Counted from the stretch's first letter, positions 11,193 through 22,947 are shown. The stretch: 64,000 nt of DNA from Cyathus striatus (GCA_025738555.1 JAOVFP010000015.1:2914001-2978000); one strand, 5' to 3'. The notes: generated by a model not told the origin, from the sequence alone. Made by a program: numbers and translations.

Positions 11193-13327
11193 ATGACGTC
11201 CCCGTCTTTCTCACCTCCTGTACCCACAGTTTCATCTTCAAATGATTCAAAACGACCTTTACGACTCAAGGAAGGCCAATTTATTTACAAGCACGGCCAA
11301 AAGCATCATTCCTATGACAACGAGAAAGCTCCGTATCCTCTCTCGTATGATAAGCATGTTCTCGAGATGTGAGTGGCTACTATAAATCGCAAACGTCCAT
11401 GGCCAATACCTGTCAGTGAGTCTCTAGATAACAGGCTGGCTGCACATCTCAGAGGTGGATCTGTGTCCTATGTCAATTTCAAACAACCCCCAGCTCGCAT
11501 ATTAGATTTGGGGTGCGGGGTACGATGACTAGCTTTGTATACCAGACACTATGAAATTTATCTTAATTTCAGACTGGTACATGGGTTGTTGAAGCAGCAA
11601 AACAATGGCTTGATTGTGAATTTGTGTGTCCGTCGTCTTATACTTGGCTCTCATGCAGCTAACCATTGAGTTTGATTCGAGGTCGGGTTTGATCTTGTTA
11701 ACATACAAGTTCCACTGAAATTACTCGAAACTTCGCTCGCCAGACGGATAGAATGGAAACATGGCAATTTGTATTATGTTCCCTTTACTTAAACGCCAAC
11801 AAATTCTGATTTTGCTCAGTTTAACTACAAAGCTACCCTTTGAGGAAGATGAATTCGATCACGTACATATCCAAGCAATTGCCAGGGGGGTTCCCGAAAA
11901 TAAGGTGAGTTACATATTTTACCCAGTACTATAGTTGCCTGATGATCACTATACAGTGGGGCGTTTTATTTGATGTACAATGCCACATTCTTTGAATGTC
12001 GAGTAGTTCTCATGATTTCTTAGGAGATCAACCGCGTGTTACGACCTGAAGGCTCGGTTGAGATCATAGAAGATGGTAACTCTGCTTCGAATTACTGACT
12101 CCATGAATTTGCTAATTTCTCAATAGACATAATATTTCCTGCCTTGCCCCGGTGGTTTACTGATGCTCTTCGCAAACGTTCGCGTACAGAAGCGTTAATC
12201 CACTTCCCCAACGGATCCCAGCGTGGCTATCCGCCGATGAAATCGACATCTGCGTCTAACATACCCAGTCACGACCATGCTCTTTTGGAGTCATTAAATA
12301 AGTCCGTGTACGAACATCGCTTTATAAATATGAAACCAACCGGTACATTCATCTCGCCAAACCAGTATATTGTTTATGTCCTTAGTGATTGCTTTACAGC
12401 GCTACTACCGGGTCACTTCACCACCTATTTTCGTCAGGTGACAATTGGTCCTGTTATCAAGTTTCCCATGCCCCCATTTCCCCCCCTCCCTCCATTACCG
12501 CCTCAGTTGGTTACCATGTATACCACCGAACCAAGTATTGACACAGAGTCACGGCCCACCAGCATAATATCTTCGTCCCCATCGTCAAGACCTTTATCTC
12601 TATCTTTTTCTTCCGCTTTGTCCTCTTTGGTCAGTAACGAATCTTCCGCGCCTAGCAGTCGAACGCGTAGCATGTCCCTATCTACCAGTTCAACGCTAAT
12701 CGATAGGATATGGTATTCTGATACGGCTAGCACTGTCGACGGTGAAACTACACCAAGGCGGTCCTCGCCTCAACCTTTCAAGCATTTTATGCTTGATGGT
12801 TCGCTTAGCGAAAGTGAAATGGCAGCGTTACCTCCGCATTTGTTTCCAGTTCAACAGTTGGAAAGTTTGACCGAACGTTCACTTGCTATGCATTTACACC
12901 GATCATATCAGTCCGTGTTGGCTTGTCAAGAAGGCATGTGGGAAGAACTGAAGGATAGGATTCGAAATAGAAGAGAAGAATTAGTCTCGTTTGGCTGGGA
13001 CGACGATGAAGAGCTTGAAGAGTTGCAAAATAGAAAGAGATTTGAGACCCTTATAGAGAGGTATCGAAAGTGAGCATATATGATTATACTTACGACTTTC
13101 GGAAATGCTTAAGCATTTACAGAGACATGCAAACGCGGATATCACTATGGTGTTCTCTAACCGGAATCGGGTGGCCATTACCGGTTAGAGAACCGCTTTC
13201 CAAAGCCGAGTTAATAGAAGAAGAGCGTATGCGAGAAGGCATGCAGGAGGCGCGGAGATACGCATCGGACGAAGACCTTCAGACTCCATGTCGTTCTCTT
13301 CGTGTACTTGTGGGTTATAAATTATAA
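11193..13327 (+). CDS. SAM-dependent methyltransferase domain protein
   Basis: The ATG at 11193 starts MTSPSFSPPVPTVSSSND, then LREGQ-like KEGQFIYKHGQKHHSYD. Exons join to give motif I (ARILDLGCGTGTWVVEAAKQ), then EFVGFDLVNIQVPLK, a loop ending FDHVHIQAIARGVPENK and the post-motif EINRVLRPEGSVEIIEDD. The methyltransferase fold is thus complete in the first third. A long C-terminal part follows (12150-13072), containing a proline stretch (PPFPPLPPLPPQ) and a Ser-rich linker, then a helical tail (EEELEELQNRKRF-like region). The last exon begins after an intron ending near 13120 and reads DMQTRISLWCSLTGIGWPLP to a stop at 13327. The fold resembles UMTA/LaeA-like fungal methyltransferases; the substrate is unknown. 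Confidence 0.8.
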
Positions 13328-14083
13328 TAATTTGGACAGCTTGTTACATGATTTTTGGATCTGTTAGTATCACATACTTTGAATTGATATTGTACTAGTA
13401 GTTTGCCTTTAGCGAACCTCCCCGTTTTTATGAATTATATTTGATATACTTAACACCTCAGACAAGGTTGAATCGGGATAAGGTAAATTACAAACAGATG
13501 TTGTTAACAATGAGAATAATGATCAAAGTTTGTTATTATGTCAGATTTATGTCCATATTATAAGTCGGAATGAACATTTGCTCCGTGCCCAATTGTTCAA
13601 ACCGATTATGAATATGCCACAGTCCCATATCCATTGTTAGCCAATCGGAAGATTTTCGGTAAGGATATTTTCACGTCACATACTTTGACTCTGTTTTATT
13701 ATTTGTACAATAAACCAATCCACGTTCCCTTTCTGAAATTGTTTATAAATATGTATGGCAAATATATTTGTACCATATTTACCCTTCCCCGATTTTACCC
13801 TGTCTGAGGTGTAAGTATTAAGCATGATGATATTCAAATAGTATCTGTCTGTTTGTTACGGCGTTATTAGTCGAATCATTAACGTGATGTCAGTAAAGCA
13901 CTGTGACACTGACGTTGATTTGCTGTATTCGATGACATCGTCAATATTTGCTTGCCCAACAAATGCGGCCTGCCTCAGGCTCAGCGGCTGTCTATTCGAA
14001 GCATGTAACTTCAGGGTGATAGCTAGGATACAACCCTACTAGTGTTGATAGTGCACTCTGATCAGCGCATCCTTTACAAAACA
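13328..14083. other. Intergenic spacer holding the MITE-like element
   Basis: About 750 bp between the methyltransferase stop and the DUF6593-like gene. Apart from the 360-bp inverted-repeat element I see only AT-rich sequence. Confidence 0.45.
13453..13812. mobile_element. Small inverted-repeat (MITE-like) element
   Basis: Two near-identical ends face each other: ACACCTCAGACAAGGTTGAA from 13453 and, on the other strand reading from 13812, ACACCTCAGACAGGGTAAAA. The match continues with indels for about 36 bases (…ATCGGG…AAGG-TAAAT). The 360 bp between is AT-rich and non-coding. This is the structure of a miniature inverted-repeat DNA transposon. A target duplication is not clear: the flanks share only a few bases (ACTTA / AAGTA). 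Confidence 0.6.
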
Positions 14084-14107
14084 CCATGATTGTATCACCC
14101 GTTGAGT

Positions 14108-15129
14108 ATGCTCGTCTTTGCTGCATTAACGCTAACCTTTGCGTATTCTTATGCTCAACTCACTTCCTTGCTTAACAGAGATGGTTCAGAGCCAAGCCTC
14201 TCCAAGTCTGCTTCCAATTTAAATATACCTCCTCCGCCCGTTCACCCCGCTATACAGTATAAAGGCAGTACAATTTCTCCTCCGGGGTATGTGTACTATG
14301 GGTACGATATCGTACGAATGCAGCTCACTGATAGTCAATTACTTGCCTAGGTATGCAGAGATGCGTCGACCGACAACAACAGTCACATATACATTTGCCC
14401 CTCAAACTATTCCAGCCAACAGTATGATCCTTGCAGCTCCGTCATACGTGACGTCCTTCCAGCAGCCGTATTATATTTCAGTCAATATGAATTGCTTTAC
14501 ACCGTCGTCATATATAACGACTATTAGAAGACGGTCTTGGGATGGCGAAGTGGTTGGGGATTTCGAGTGAGTGAACGAGAATATGAGCTTCATGAACATC
14601 ATTTAAACAAAAGATCTCTTCTGTAGGCTGGGATTAACAAGAAGGACTGCTACTGTCTGCATACGAGGAAATGAACAGCCGATGAACGAATTACTCGAAT
14701 CTGGATATCGTTTGTTTCGTAATGTTCATTATGTACTGTTTCCACCATTTAATGTTGTCTGATTTATACTTCTTGGCTATGTAGAATCATCAAACTTGGT
14801 CATGGAAGATTGGAGAACACGACAAAGTCGTTATTCTTTACTGGGAAGAAACGCCTGAAGGTTTATCGGTAAGCTCTTACCGTCACCTGTATCACCTGGA
14901 ATGACATTAAGAATGCGGATAGTGTTTCTCTTCCAAAGATAAGATTGCGGCAAGCCTGCTGGCAAAATTTATTCCTCCTAAATATCTGCGGAAGCAAGGA
15001 AGAATTCACGAAAGCACACGATTGCAGGTAACATCGAGCGGACACGAGTACCTCGATGACATAGTCATATCTGTGCTTGTTATAGAAAGACTACGTACAT
15101 CTCCCACTATCTGGCCTTTAGCATTCTGA
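14108..15129 (+). CDS. DUF6593-like protein
   Basis: Five or six short exons join in frame. The first gives MLVFAALTLTFAYSYAQ, then IPPPPVHPAIQYKGSTISPP; later exons read RPTTTVTYTFAPQTIPANSM, ITTIRRRSWDGEVVGDFELG, then NHQTWSWKIGEHDKVVILYW and KDKIAASLLAKFIPPKYLRK, ending with LDDIVISVLVIERLRTSPTI and a TGA at 15127-15129. The pattern 'RR..DG..VGDFE', 'W.WK.G', 'LDDIV.....IE..R' matches the DUF6593 family common in mushroom fungi; its function is unknown. The start is uncertain: an ATG at 14084 followed by an intron is an alternative, in which case the apparent signal-peptide-like N-terminus would be intronic. One donor near 14730 is also ambiguous. Confidence 0.65.
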
Positions 15130-15335
15130 TTTTAATCGTTCCGAGCTTAATAAACCTTGAGCTTGACATTTCATTAATAGTGGACATATAGCAAGTACTG
15201 CATACACTTGAACTTTGGTTGATCTTAATTATTAAGCCATTAATGCAATGTGTCTAAGTTCGCTAATAATATCATGAAAATCAGGTAGATGAAAGATAAA
15301 CAATTTAGCCTACTTAGATACTTGCTGTCCAACCT

Positions 15336-16646
15336 TTATTGGATCATACAAGATTTTTCTTCTTCATCCTTTCCGATGCTAAGATTCTCGGCGCGAAGAG
15401 CATGGACTCGTGCAAGTAAGGAAGGAATAGGAACAAGATCATAGTCTGAAGAGAGGTGCCAGAAGAATGTAGAGGAGATACGGATTAAAGGGCGATCTGG
15501 AAATTCTATCTTGCGCCTCTCAATGGTCTAATACGCAAAAAAAAAAAAACTAACGAAAGGTCTACCGCCAATGATGAGTATACCTCAATCGTTTTTTCGT
15601 TCACGACTACTTCGTGAAAACCAGCTTTTATGAGACCACCCGTGATATGTTCCAATTGTTTCCCAGCTTGAACAAGGAGGTTGTTACCGGGGGGGATTTT
15701 GACCGGAATACGTTTTCCAGTGTTACGTGCCCAAATATGTAAACCAGGATAGCGTGAGCGACCGTGGATAGTCAAGAAATTGAGGTCACTGTGGAATCCA
15801 GCGAGGATGGTATCCTTGGTTCCATATTTCGCAAGATCCGAAGCTGTTGGTGCGAGAAGATGGGGGCTGAAAGGTTTAGAAAGCATAAGACTCCGACTCG
15901 AGCTTATTATTACTCACTTACCCGTATCTTCCAGCATCTTTGAATGTTTGCTGTGGTAAATCCAATCCAAGAGCTATCATTTCAGTAAGATCAGAAACAC
16001 TACGAAAAGATCAAGTGTTCAGGCGGCCCATTTTGAATGCACTGATGAAGACATACGCGCTTTTCATAGCTTTTCCCCACTGTTCCATAGCAGGCGTCCA
16101 ACGTTCTTTGATGTGCTCTGCCTGTGGAACAACATTAGGGGCATTTAAACCCGGGAACTGGGTTTCATATGGTGGTTTCTCTGTCATCTTCCAAAAGAAT
16201 CTGCACTTGGGATCAGGACTATGAGCTGTGATATCCAAGGGCCGTTCCAAGGGATCAAGACGTTCAATGATACGGAGACAAGGCTCATCGACAGCACACT
16301 TGGGTTTCTCCGTATTTTCGAGGGTTACGCCAACTTGATAGCTGAGCTCCGGACGTTCATCTTTTTTCAGATTCTCTTGTGGCTGGTTGAAGTAATCTTC
16401 GAGGAGGTCCAGAAAAGTAGAATTATCATCTTCGGAGACACGGGAGTCATGGAGTACTAGGGCACCGTGGACAATTAAGGCATGGGCAGCCTGAAGATTG
16501 GATGAGAAATGTCATTAATCAGATAGAATATTTATTCGCACCTTCTTGCACTCCTGATAGATAATATCTGAGCTTGCAGAGCCGGAGAGGAACACATCAA
16601 TGTCGATGAGAGAGAGGTCTACGGAGAGGTCGCTAGGAAAATACAT
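15336..16646 (-). CDS. 2-oxoglutarate/Fe(II)-dependent oxygenase (isopenicillin N synthase-like)
   Basis: The start at 16646 gives MYFPSDLSVDLSLIDIDVFL, and exon 2 starts AAHALIVHGALVLHDSRVSE, the N-terminal DIOX_N pattern. The middle exons include the partner-rich segment RWTPAMEQWGKAMKSA. The catalytic jelly-roll part (15886 down) reads ILAGFHSDLNFLTIHGRSRY with the HxD iron ligands, then IWARNTGKRIPVKIPPGNNL, and a distal His in GGLIKAGFHEVVV. The last exon, after an intron carrying a 13-A run on the plus strand, encodes ERRKIEFPDRPLIRIS to a stop at 15336-15338. The substrate cannot be inferred. It is divergent from UBC12, sharing a 418-bp upstream region. Confidence 0.82.
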
Positions 16647-17064
16647 GGGGGCAATCCAAAGTGACTAGTGACGAGAAAAAAGGGGGATTATTTAATTGAT
16701 ATGCGCAATGCATTGCACCATGTGAGCTGACAGCGATAGTGGACATGAAAGAGAAAGACGCCACTAAGATAAGCTGGAGAAGAAAGGACTGCCTGGGTAG
16801 TTAGTATAAGTAGCTTTGAATTTCTAATTGTAGTCCAAATTACATTGCGCAGATGTGTCTCTTAGATGTTTGGTACGCAACGAAAATGACAGTACTAGTA
16901 CACTGCCGCTGTATTACTTTTACAGACTCGTGGGCAGCGCGTGCTTGGCACAGCCACTTCCATAAGCTTGCATCTTGACTCGCTCCTCACTTGCTTATTA
17001 CCTTCACCATCTCCCTGCCTCTTACACTACATATTCTCCTCGTCTCTCCATCCCCCTGTTCACA
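16647..17064. promoter_or_regulatory. Divergent promoter between the oxygenase and UBC12
   Basis: 418 bp separate two divergent starts. The part next to UBC12 (about 16980-17060) is strongly pyrimidine-rich on the plus strand (runs of CT), common before fungal start codons. No other site recognised. Confidence 0.4.
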
Positions 17065-17907
17065 ATGATTAAAGTTGGGCTCCAGTCTTTGTCTCTCTTA
17101 ATTTGTTCTCACTGACTTACGCAGATATGGAGTATGAAGAAGAACGAGGATGCTGCTGCTAAGAAGAAGCCCAAGACAAGCGCAGCCCAAATTCGAGTTC
17201 AAAAAGGTCTTTATATACTGTTCTCACTGCCAGCTCTTTGACCCTAATCTATTGTATTGGTCGGATCCTCTGTGATCAGACCTCACTGAGCTCGATCTTC
17301 CGTCCACCATGAAGACTCACTTCCCCGATCCTGCTGATCTCCTCAATTTCACCCTTACCATTACTCCCGACGAGGGTGAGATACCCTGACGTATATTCCA
17401 GTTGAGCAATGCCTCTGAAATCGCTCTTTTCCTCACGTCCTTAGGTATGTACAAGGGTGGCGCGTTCGTGTTCTCCTTTGCAATCAATACCAATTACCCT
17501 CACGACCCTCCCAAGGTCAAGTGTACACAGAAGGTGGTTATTCATTCGCTGTCTTATTTCTTGTTTTATTGACGTTGCAACTTGCTCTAGATCTATCACC
17601 CTAACGTTGATTTGGAGGGGAATGTGTGCTTAAACATTCTTCGAGAAGACTGGAAGCCTGTTCTTAACCTTAACTCAGTCATGGTTGGACTACAGTACCT
17701 CTTTTTAGAACCTAACGCTGATGATCCTCTAAATAAAGGTTTGCTGTGGCTTTGATTTGCTCGGAATATAGACCTCACACACTATTTTGTTCAGAGGCTG
17801 CCGTTGAGATGAGCAAGAACCGCGAACAGTTCTTAGCCAATGTCAAACACTCTATGAGAGGTGCTAACATTAAAGGCGTCCAATATGACAACGTTGTTGT
17901 GCGATAG
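17065..17907 (+). CDS. UBC12: NEDD8-conjugating enzyme E2 Ubc12
   Basis: E2 enzyme that transfers NEDD8/Rub1 to cullins. A nine-base first exon (ATG ATT AAA) joins exon 2 at 17125 to give the diagnostic N-terminus [18 protein letters not shown], the docking peptide for the NEDD8 E1 and Dcn1. Further exons give [40 protein letters not shown] and the active-site region [20 protein letters not shown] with the catalytic Cys, followed by [20 protein letters not shown]. It ends VQYDNVVVR at a TAG (17905-17907). Length and all motifs are normal. Confidence 0.95.
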
Positions 17908-18237
17908 TTACCGGTGGTGCTACAAATAGTTGTATGTCCGTTCATTATTTTCTCTGTCATCCATCACAATGCACCTCATTATTGCTATCACTGTATACTT
18001 TGCACATTCCAATCATGTTTCATTATTCACGCATATTTACTAAAGCAAATTTCAGCCCTGATACATACAGCGAAGATGACTAGATATGGTAGATTGCCTA
18101 ATCTTGTTCATACCTTCATTTACCGTCATTTGGATAGATTCTTACATATAGGCATTTTAATGTTATAAGGAATGCTGGCTAGATCGATATAGTACATGCG
18201 TGGTTAAGTGAGATATTTCTGCTTTACTTCTGTGTAC
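17908..18237. other. Convergent 3' spacer
   Basis: 330 bp between two converging genes, probably the two 3' UTRs. AT-rich; nothing else seen. Confidence 0.4.
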
Positions 18238-18793
18238 TTAACTTCCGCGGTAGGTAGTGAAAGAGTGTGGACTGATCAGTAAGGGAATATGATAATGTTC
18301 TCCGGGATTGTTTATTACGAAGGAAATCTGGATGAGATTTCGCGCTTAATGACAATCAATCAAAAACGACCCATGCTCGACGAACCTCTACCCATGGATA
18401 AAAAGATTGTCTATTGGTGCGTTCGAAGTACTCCTTTGTTTTGAAAACGATCTTGTACGTTTGTCCTGCCTTCAGGTCAGTATCTTCTTTCTTAGCTTCC
18501 TCCGATCCAGTCGGTGGCAAGAGATCAAGACAGCGACCGTCGGCATTTGTCCATCTGTGGATAGGCGAGATAAGATATACGTGTGAGCACACTAAAGACA
18601 CACAGACCCTTTGGCGAGAGGATGGAAGATATCGGGACCGCTATTCTGTGACACTTCAAGAATCTGGAGTCTAATGAAGACGTCCTCGGCTGGCTTTCCA
18701 GTCGAGGCATCGAGAACTGACAGGATATGATTAAGCCAGAGAATGGGAGATAGGATGGAAGTTACCGTGACAAGTTATGGGTGATTTCGACAT
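18238..18793 (-). CDS. 5-hydroxyisourate hydrolase (transthyretin-like)
   Basis: Enzyme of urate degradation that hydrolyses 5-hydroxyisourate. Four exons join: MSKSPITCHVLDASTGKPAE (start at 18793, His in 'TCHVLDA'), FIRLQILEVSQNSGPDIFHP, GWTNADGRCLDLL, AGQTYKIVFKTKEYFE, FYPWVE, and finally ISFVINNPGEHYHIPLLISP ending with the family signature FTTYRGS and a TAA at 18238-18240. The conserved catalytic His, Arg, His and C-terminal YRGS are all present. The C-terminus is not a peroxisomal PTS1 of the SKL type. The gene is divergent from RRP1 with 255 bp between the starts. Confidence 0.93.
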
Positions 18794-19048
18794 AATTCAG
18801 GAGAAGACCAAGGTAAAAGAGAAAGGTGCAGTTAAGGAGCAAGGGAGTGGAATGAGCTGCCGTTAAATACCCGAGGGTGTTTGGTATAAATCAGTGAAGT
18901 CATGCATAATTTAAACATTATCTAATCTTGGATTGTATAATGACAATATGTCACGTGACGTCAACAAAAAAATTATTATCCGATTCAAATATTCAAGCTC
19001 AAGTGTTAAAACGTTAAAACGTTAACAGCTTACTCCTTCGCGTCCAAT

Positions 19049-20228
19049 ATGACGGATGTATCGACTTCCTCTGCTCCCCCTCTAGCAAAGTATCTTGCTT
19101 CTACTGGTGTGTAAGCACGTCATATCACCACTAGATACCTTTCCACTCAATCTTCGTCCATCAATTCAGATAAAAGAACCCGCGATAAGGCAGTCGGAAG
19201 CCTCTCCGTTTTTCTCTCAGATGCAGACCATTCATTATCAACATTGGACATGGCTAAGCTGTGGAAAGGAATATTCTATTGTAATTTTTCTATATTTTTT
19301 ATGATATTTTGCTCATCTGTTCCTCAGGTTTTTGGATGTCAGACAAACCCCTCGTTCAGCAAGCTCTTGCGTCGGAGCTGGCTGAACTCGTTTTAACTAT
19401 TGCTCCGACATCTGCATCCCTGTCTTTTCTACGCGGTTTTTGGGAGTCATCTGTTCGTGAATGGAATGGTATAGATCGTTTAAGGTAAAGGGCCATTCTC
19501 TCCGCGTATCTTTATGTTCGGAATTAACGTTCATGTTTTCAGAATAGACAAGTATTACATGCTTGTTCGACGATTTGTCAATGCCTCTTTTAGATTGCTT
19601 ATACGGGAGGAATGGGGAAAAGCTGTATGTGAAGAATACAATCAGATTCTTTTATCTCAAGGTGGTCCCTTATGGTGAGACCTGAGTCCTCATAGTAACA
19701 TGTCCTATTAATGTATTGCACAACAGTCCTTCGGATCCAAGGGTACCTAGCGGCCTATTGTATCATTTGACAGATATATATATGGAAGAACTCGATAAAG
19801 CCTTAGAAAAGTGCACAGAAGGGGAGAAGTTACCAACTCCTGTTCCCCTTGCAGTCATCATTCGTCCATACGTAACGCTTGCTGCCCAAACTCCAAACAG
19901 TATGACTTACAAACGGATACAAGCGAGCTTGTTTGAACCTTTGTTATGTGTACTTGAGGATTCATCCCCCCGCGATGACAAGCCTCCGACAAAACGAGCA
20001 CGCCTCAGTGAAGAGTCAAATCCACTCTTCAACCTAACATCAAATGCATGCTTCGAGGAGCCTCAAATTGAGGGTGTTATATCTGCGGACTTATTGAGGA
20101 GGAAGATTCTACGGACTTTGTTTGAGGTGGCTGGTCAACCGGACACGCGCGATTCTAATCGACGGAAAATGTATAAGTTATGGAAGGACGGTGCAGAGGA
20201 TGACGATGTGGATGACGATATGGATTAG
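19049..20228 (+). CDS. RRP1: Ribosomal RNA processing protein 1 (Nop52 family)
   Basis: Nucleolar protein needed for 27S pre-rRNA maturation to large-subunit rRNA. The start MTDVSTSSAPPLAKYLAST is followed after an intron by KRTRDKAVGSLSVFLSD, the hallmark Nop52 N-terminus, then [20 protein letters not shown], which matches the family 'KLWKGLFYCMWMSDKP' block. Later exons give IDKYYMLVRRFVNASFRLL and a long last exon with a basic patch (PPTKRARLSEES) and an acidic tail (EDDDVDDDMD). Five or so exons, all in frame. Confidence 0.92.
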
Positions 20229-20659
20229 GTCGTTCAGTGAGTGACTGCATTTTGTACTCGACCATTCACAGTGAATTTAGATGAACGGGTGATAGATATA
20301 TCACATGCGTACGCACCTTTGTACTGTATTGCAACATGTTATGCTAGGAAGCCAACGGTACTAAGTATCACATTTGATCCATTTCTGGTTGAAGTTCTGA
20401 ACGCCACTGCATGGGCCGTTCAAACCTCACTAACAACTCAGATTCTAGGACTGTTCATGATTGAAGTCACGAATACAGCCTCCTCAGATCCTAAGTAATT
20501 ATTAAACTGCCACTGGCGAACTTACTTCGTCTTACTCCCAATTCTGGCTGCTCGCTATCCTACAGACTACAGTACATGCATCGTTACGAAAGGAAAATAA
20601 ACAGAGCCACACACCTGTAATTTGACTACGGGAAACTAATACTAATAGAGCTCTATGCA
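20229..20659. other. Spacer after RRP1
   Basis: About 430 bp with a short open frame (20241-20498) that has no recognisable motif and no ATG at its beginning. I regard it as 3' UTR and spacer. Confidence 0.4.
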
Positions 20660-22220
20660 TCCACTATTTCTAGATATCCTTATCAAGGTTCCTACGATGA
20701 CAGCATCTGAACACTTACGAGCTTCCTGCAAAGCTCTACCCTTCTTAGAGAGGCTGCCTTAGTCTCTTCCATATGGAAACCCCATTACCTGATCCGTTAT
20801 ACGCACTTCAACGAAAAGACGGAAATTGCGAGGAGGAAGAAACATAATCACTGCTGGCGATTGATGTATTCGAATAGATGGCGGTTGGACAATGGATGCA
20901 ACGGCAATGGATTTATTGCGCAAGGTATCCGCGAACAGGGAAAATCAAATAACCCACACCATTTCCATTACACGGTTGGGTCTGGATGTCTGGGATGTAC
21001 CCGATCAGATGCCACAAATATCCGTTTTTCCTGTCCCTCGTGTGTTGGGCACAAAAAATCGGTAAGATTATAATGAGACGACTTGGATACCAGATGTTTT
21101 GCAAGGCTCGCAATGACGAAATATCTTTTGCGGAAATGATGACCTTGTTATCTTGTTTCTTTGGAGTGTCCCCCAACACTGTGAGTCTCCTACATCTTGT
21201 ACTACACGAAACAGTATGTAATTGGAAAATGTAACAGATAGAACGCAGACTATACATTTTTTCAAAGAAATGTCGAATGTTCCTTCTTCTAAATACCAAG
21301 AAAGTGCTTGACCTGAAGGATGCAACATACGACGTCGTGGTAGTATATACAAGGGCATCTTTCAGTTTATGGCGAATGAAGACTTTGGTCCTGAACTCCA
21401 TGCGTGAGTTCCTGTCGTGCTTGCTGAAGGTGATGAACATCGTTACCGAGCGATCCTAGAGTATTTTCCGCATGCCTATCTTGACACGTATAGACATACC
21501 TTATCTTTATCGCTATTGCGACAAGGCTTGAAGTTCAAGTTGCACCTGTTAATTTTCCACGGTTGGTTTTGATTCATGTACGAAAGGAATGCGACACCTC
21601 AGTTTTCGTGAATGTCTTTGTAAATGAGGCTTTCAAATGCGTCCTTGATGGGGAAGCAACCGTTCGCTTCAAGTAGATGATCATTCTAGATGGCTGGTCA
21701 TTCTATTGTTCGATTTCTGTAGGTGCTGCACATATGCTTCACCGCGCTGCGTTGAATATCCGTAGCGCTGCTGCAATGGCATTGCCTATGGACGCTCCCC
21801 TATATGAAAAGGCATTGCAAGTTGCATTGTGTGTGCATATACTCTATGCCTCGAATGACCAAGATGTGCTTACTGGCATGATAACATCCCTAATGCATCC
21901 GCTGGACTGCGCGGCATTTTTTATGGATGCTATCCTGCCTGCTGTCCAGCAAAGGTTCCGTGGTATTCTCAGAGTATTGCACGCGTGTTATCACTGAAGA
22001 AAACAATCTAGCTTCTATAACGAAGAAAATAAATGGTCTGCATGATATCAAGTTTTTTGTTGAGATGCCTCCGAGTCTAAAACATAAAAATGATTATCTT
22101 GGATTTATTTCTGGATGGGACATGCGTTTTATTAGGAAGAATTTGAATATCAAGTCACATAATATCAACTTCAGGAGACTTGCGAGGCAAATGAAGAATG
22201 CATTACATTACCCATGTTAA
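20660..22220 (+). pseudogene. Decayed FBXO21-like gene (F-box, SirB1-like, YccV-like domains)
   Basis: Pieces of one protein lie in order on the plus strand but in shifting frames. An F-box-like start (near 20675: DILIKVPTMTASEHLRASCK) is followed by REAALVSSIWKPHYLIRYTH and RWRLDN; then in another frame AMDLLRKVSANRENQITH and LGLDVWDV. Next come DEISFAEMMTLLSCFFGVSP, then FPHAYLDTYRHT, shifting to IAIATRLEVQVAPVNFPRLV (the transglutaminase-like SirB1 core), and finally KFFVEMPPSLKHKNDYLGFI/SGWD, which resembles the hemimethylated-DNA-binding YccV domain. That domain order is known for FBXO21-type proteins. At least three frame changes without plausible introns, plus in-frame stops, argue for a pseudogene. 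Some breaks could be unresolved introns or assembly errors. Confidence 0.65.
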
Positions 22221-22396
22221 GTATACTGTATTTGTGCATGATGGTTTTCAGCGATTTGAGGTTCATAATCTGACTTTAGTACAACTGAAACAATTTCTTC
22301 CTTACTTTATACGATACTTAGGCCAATACCTTACTATAAGGTAGACACTACACTGTCGCGACATATGGTTTACCATCACCGACATAAAATACACGA

Positions 22397-22417
22397 TTTT
22401 TTTTTTTTTTAAAAAAA
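22397..22417. repeat. T14-A7 homopolymer tract
   Basis: Fourteen T followed directly by seven A. It sits between the F-box pseudogene and a small minus-strand gene. It is a likely site of length variation or sequencing error. Confidence 0.85.
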
Positions 22418-22437
22418 GAAATAATTTCTGTCCACTC

Positions 22438-22683
22438 TTAGATGTCGCGAAAGAGAACATCGTCTCCATTCAATTGCTGCATGGTGAGATAATCTCCCAA
22501 CTGCAGTTGTGCACAATTCAGAATTTGGAATATACCTACTTTGAAGACGTCGTTTATGAATCTAACTGTGGTAGCAATGACAAGAATTTCCAAAGCGTAC
22601 AGGTCGTGAAAGATTTGTACTGACTCGGCAGAGTTGTTTACATATCCCGGCGATAAAGAGAGGGAAAATATTGCGGAAATCAA
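22438..22683 (-). CDS. Small hypothetical protein, start unresolved
   Basis: The frame reads ...SVQIFHDLYALEILVIATTV RFINDVFK and, after a 39-bp intron (GTAGGT...CTGCAG, about 22499-22537), LGDYLTMQQLNGDDVLFRDI and a stop at 22438. The splice signals and clean ending suggest a real short gene, but the first exon is unclear: a candidate ATG near 22755 (ATGGCTCTAGAT) runs into TAA immediately before a good donor (GTAAGT). I do not recognise the family. It would be divergent from the RSC9-like gene. Confidence 0.35.
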   Translation of the reverse strand: MISAIFSLSLSPGYVNNSAESVQIFHDLYALEILVIATTVRFINDVFKVGIFQILNCAQLQLGDYLTMQQLNGDDVLFRDI

Positions 22684-22947
22684 CGGATATTAGAGGGGGT
22701 AAGTAGTAGTATGAATAAGTAGTGGAACAGAGAACTTACTTAATCTAGAGCCATTTCAGATGTGACTTTTGTGACAAAGCGCGTTTTGTGACATGAATTT
22801 TGGGTTGCGGCTATTAGATCGCGACGATCGTACAGCGCTCAGCACCTCGACCACCACTCATTTACATGCGCCTTCATTATTTTCAATCATCATTCTGATC
22901 AAGTGAATATACCTGCACACATTTTGGCTCTAAACCTGTGAAAAATC

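Noticed and set aside
10987..11250. 87-codon minus-strand frame between GNL1 and the methyltransferase
   Set aside because: It overlaps the methyltransferase first exon, which has clear family-like downstream sequence, and shows no motif of its own.
20241..20498. 85-codon plus-strand frame after RRP1
   Set aside because: No ATG at its start, no motif, lies in the expected 3' UTR.
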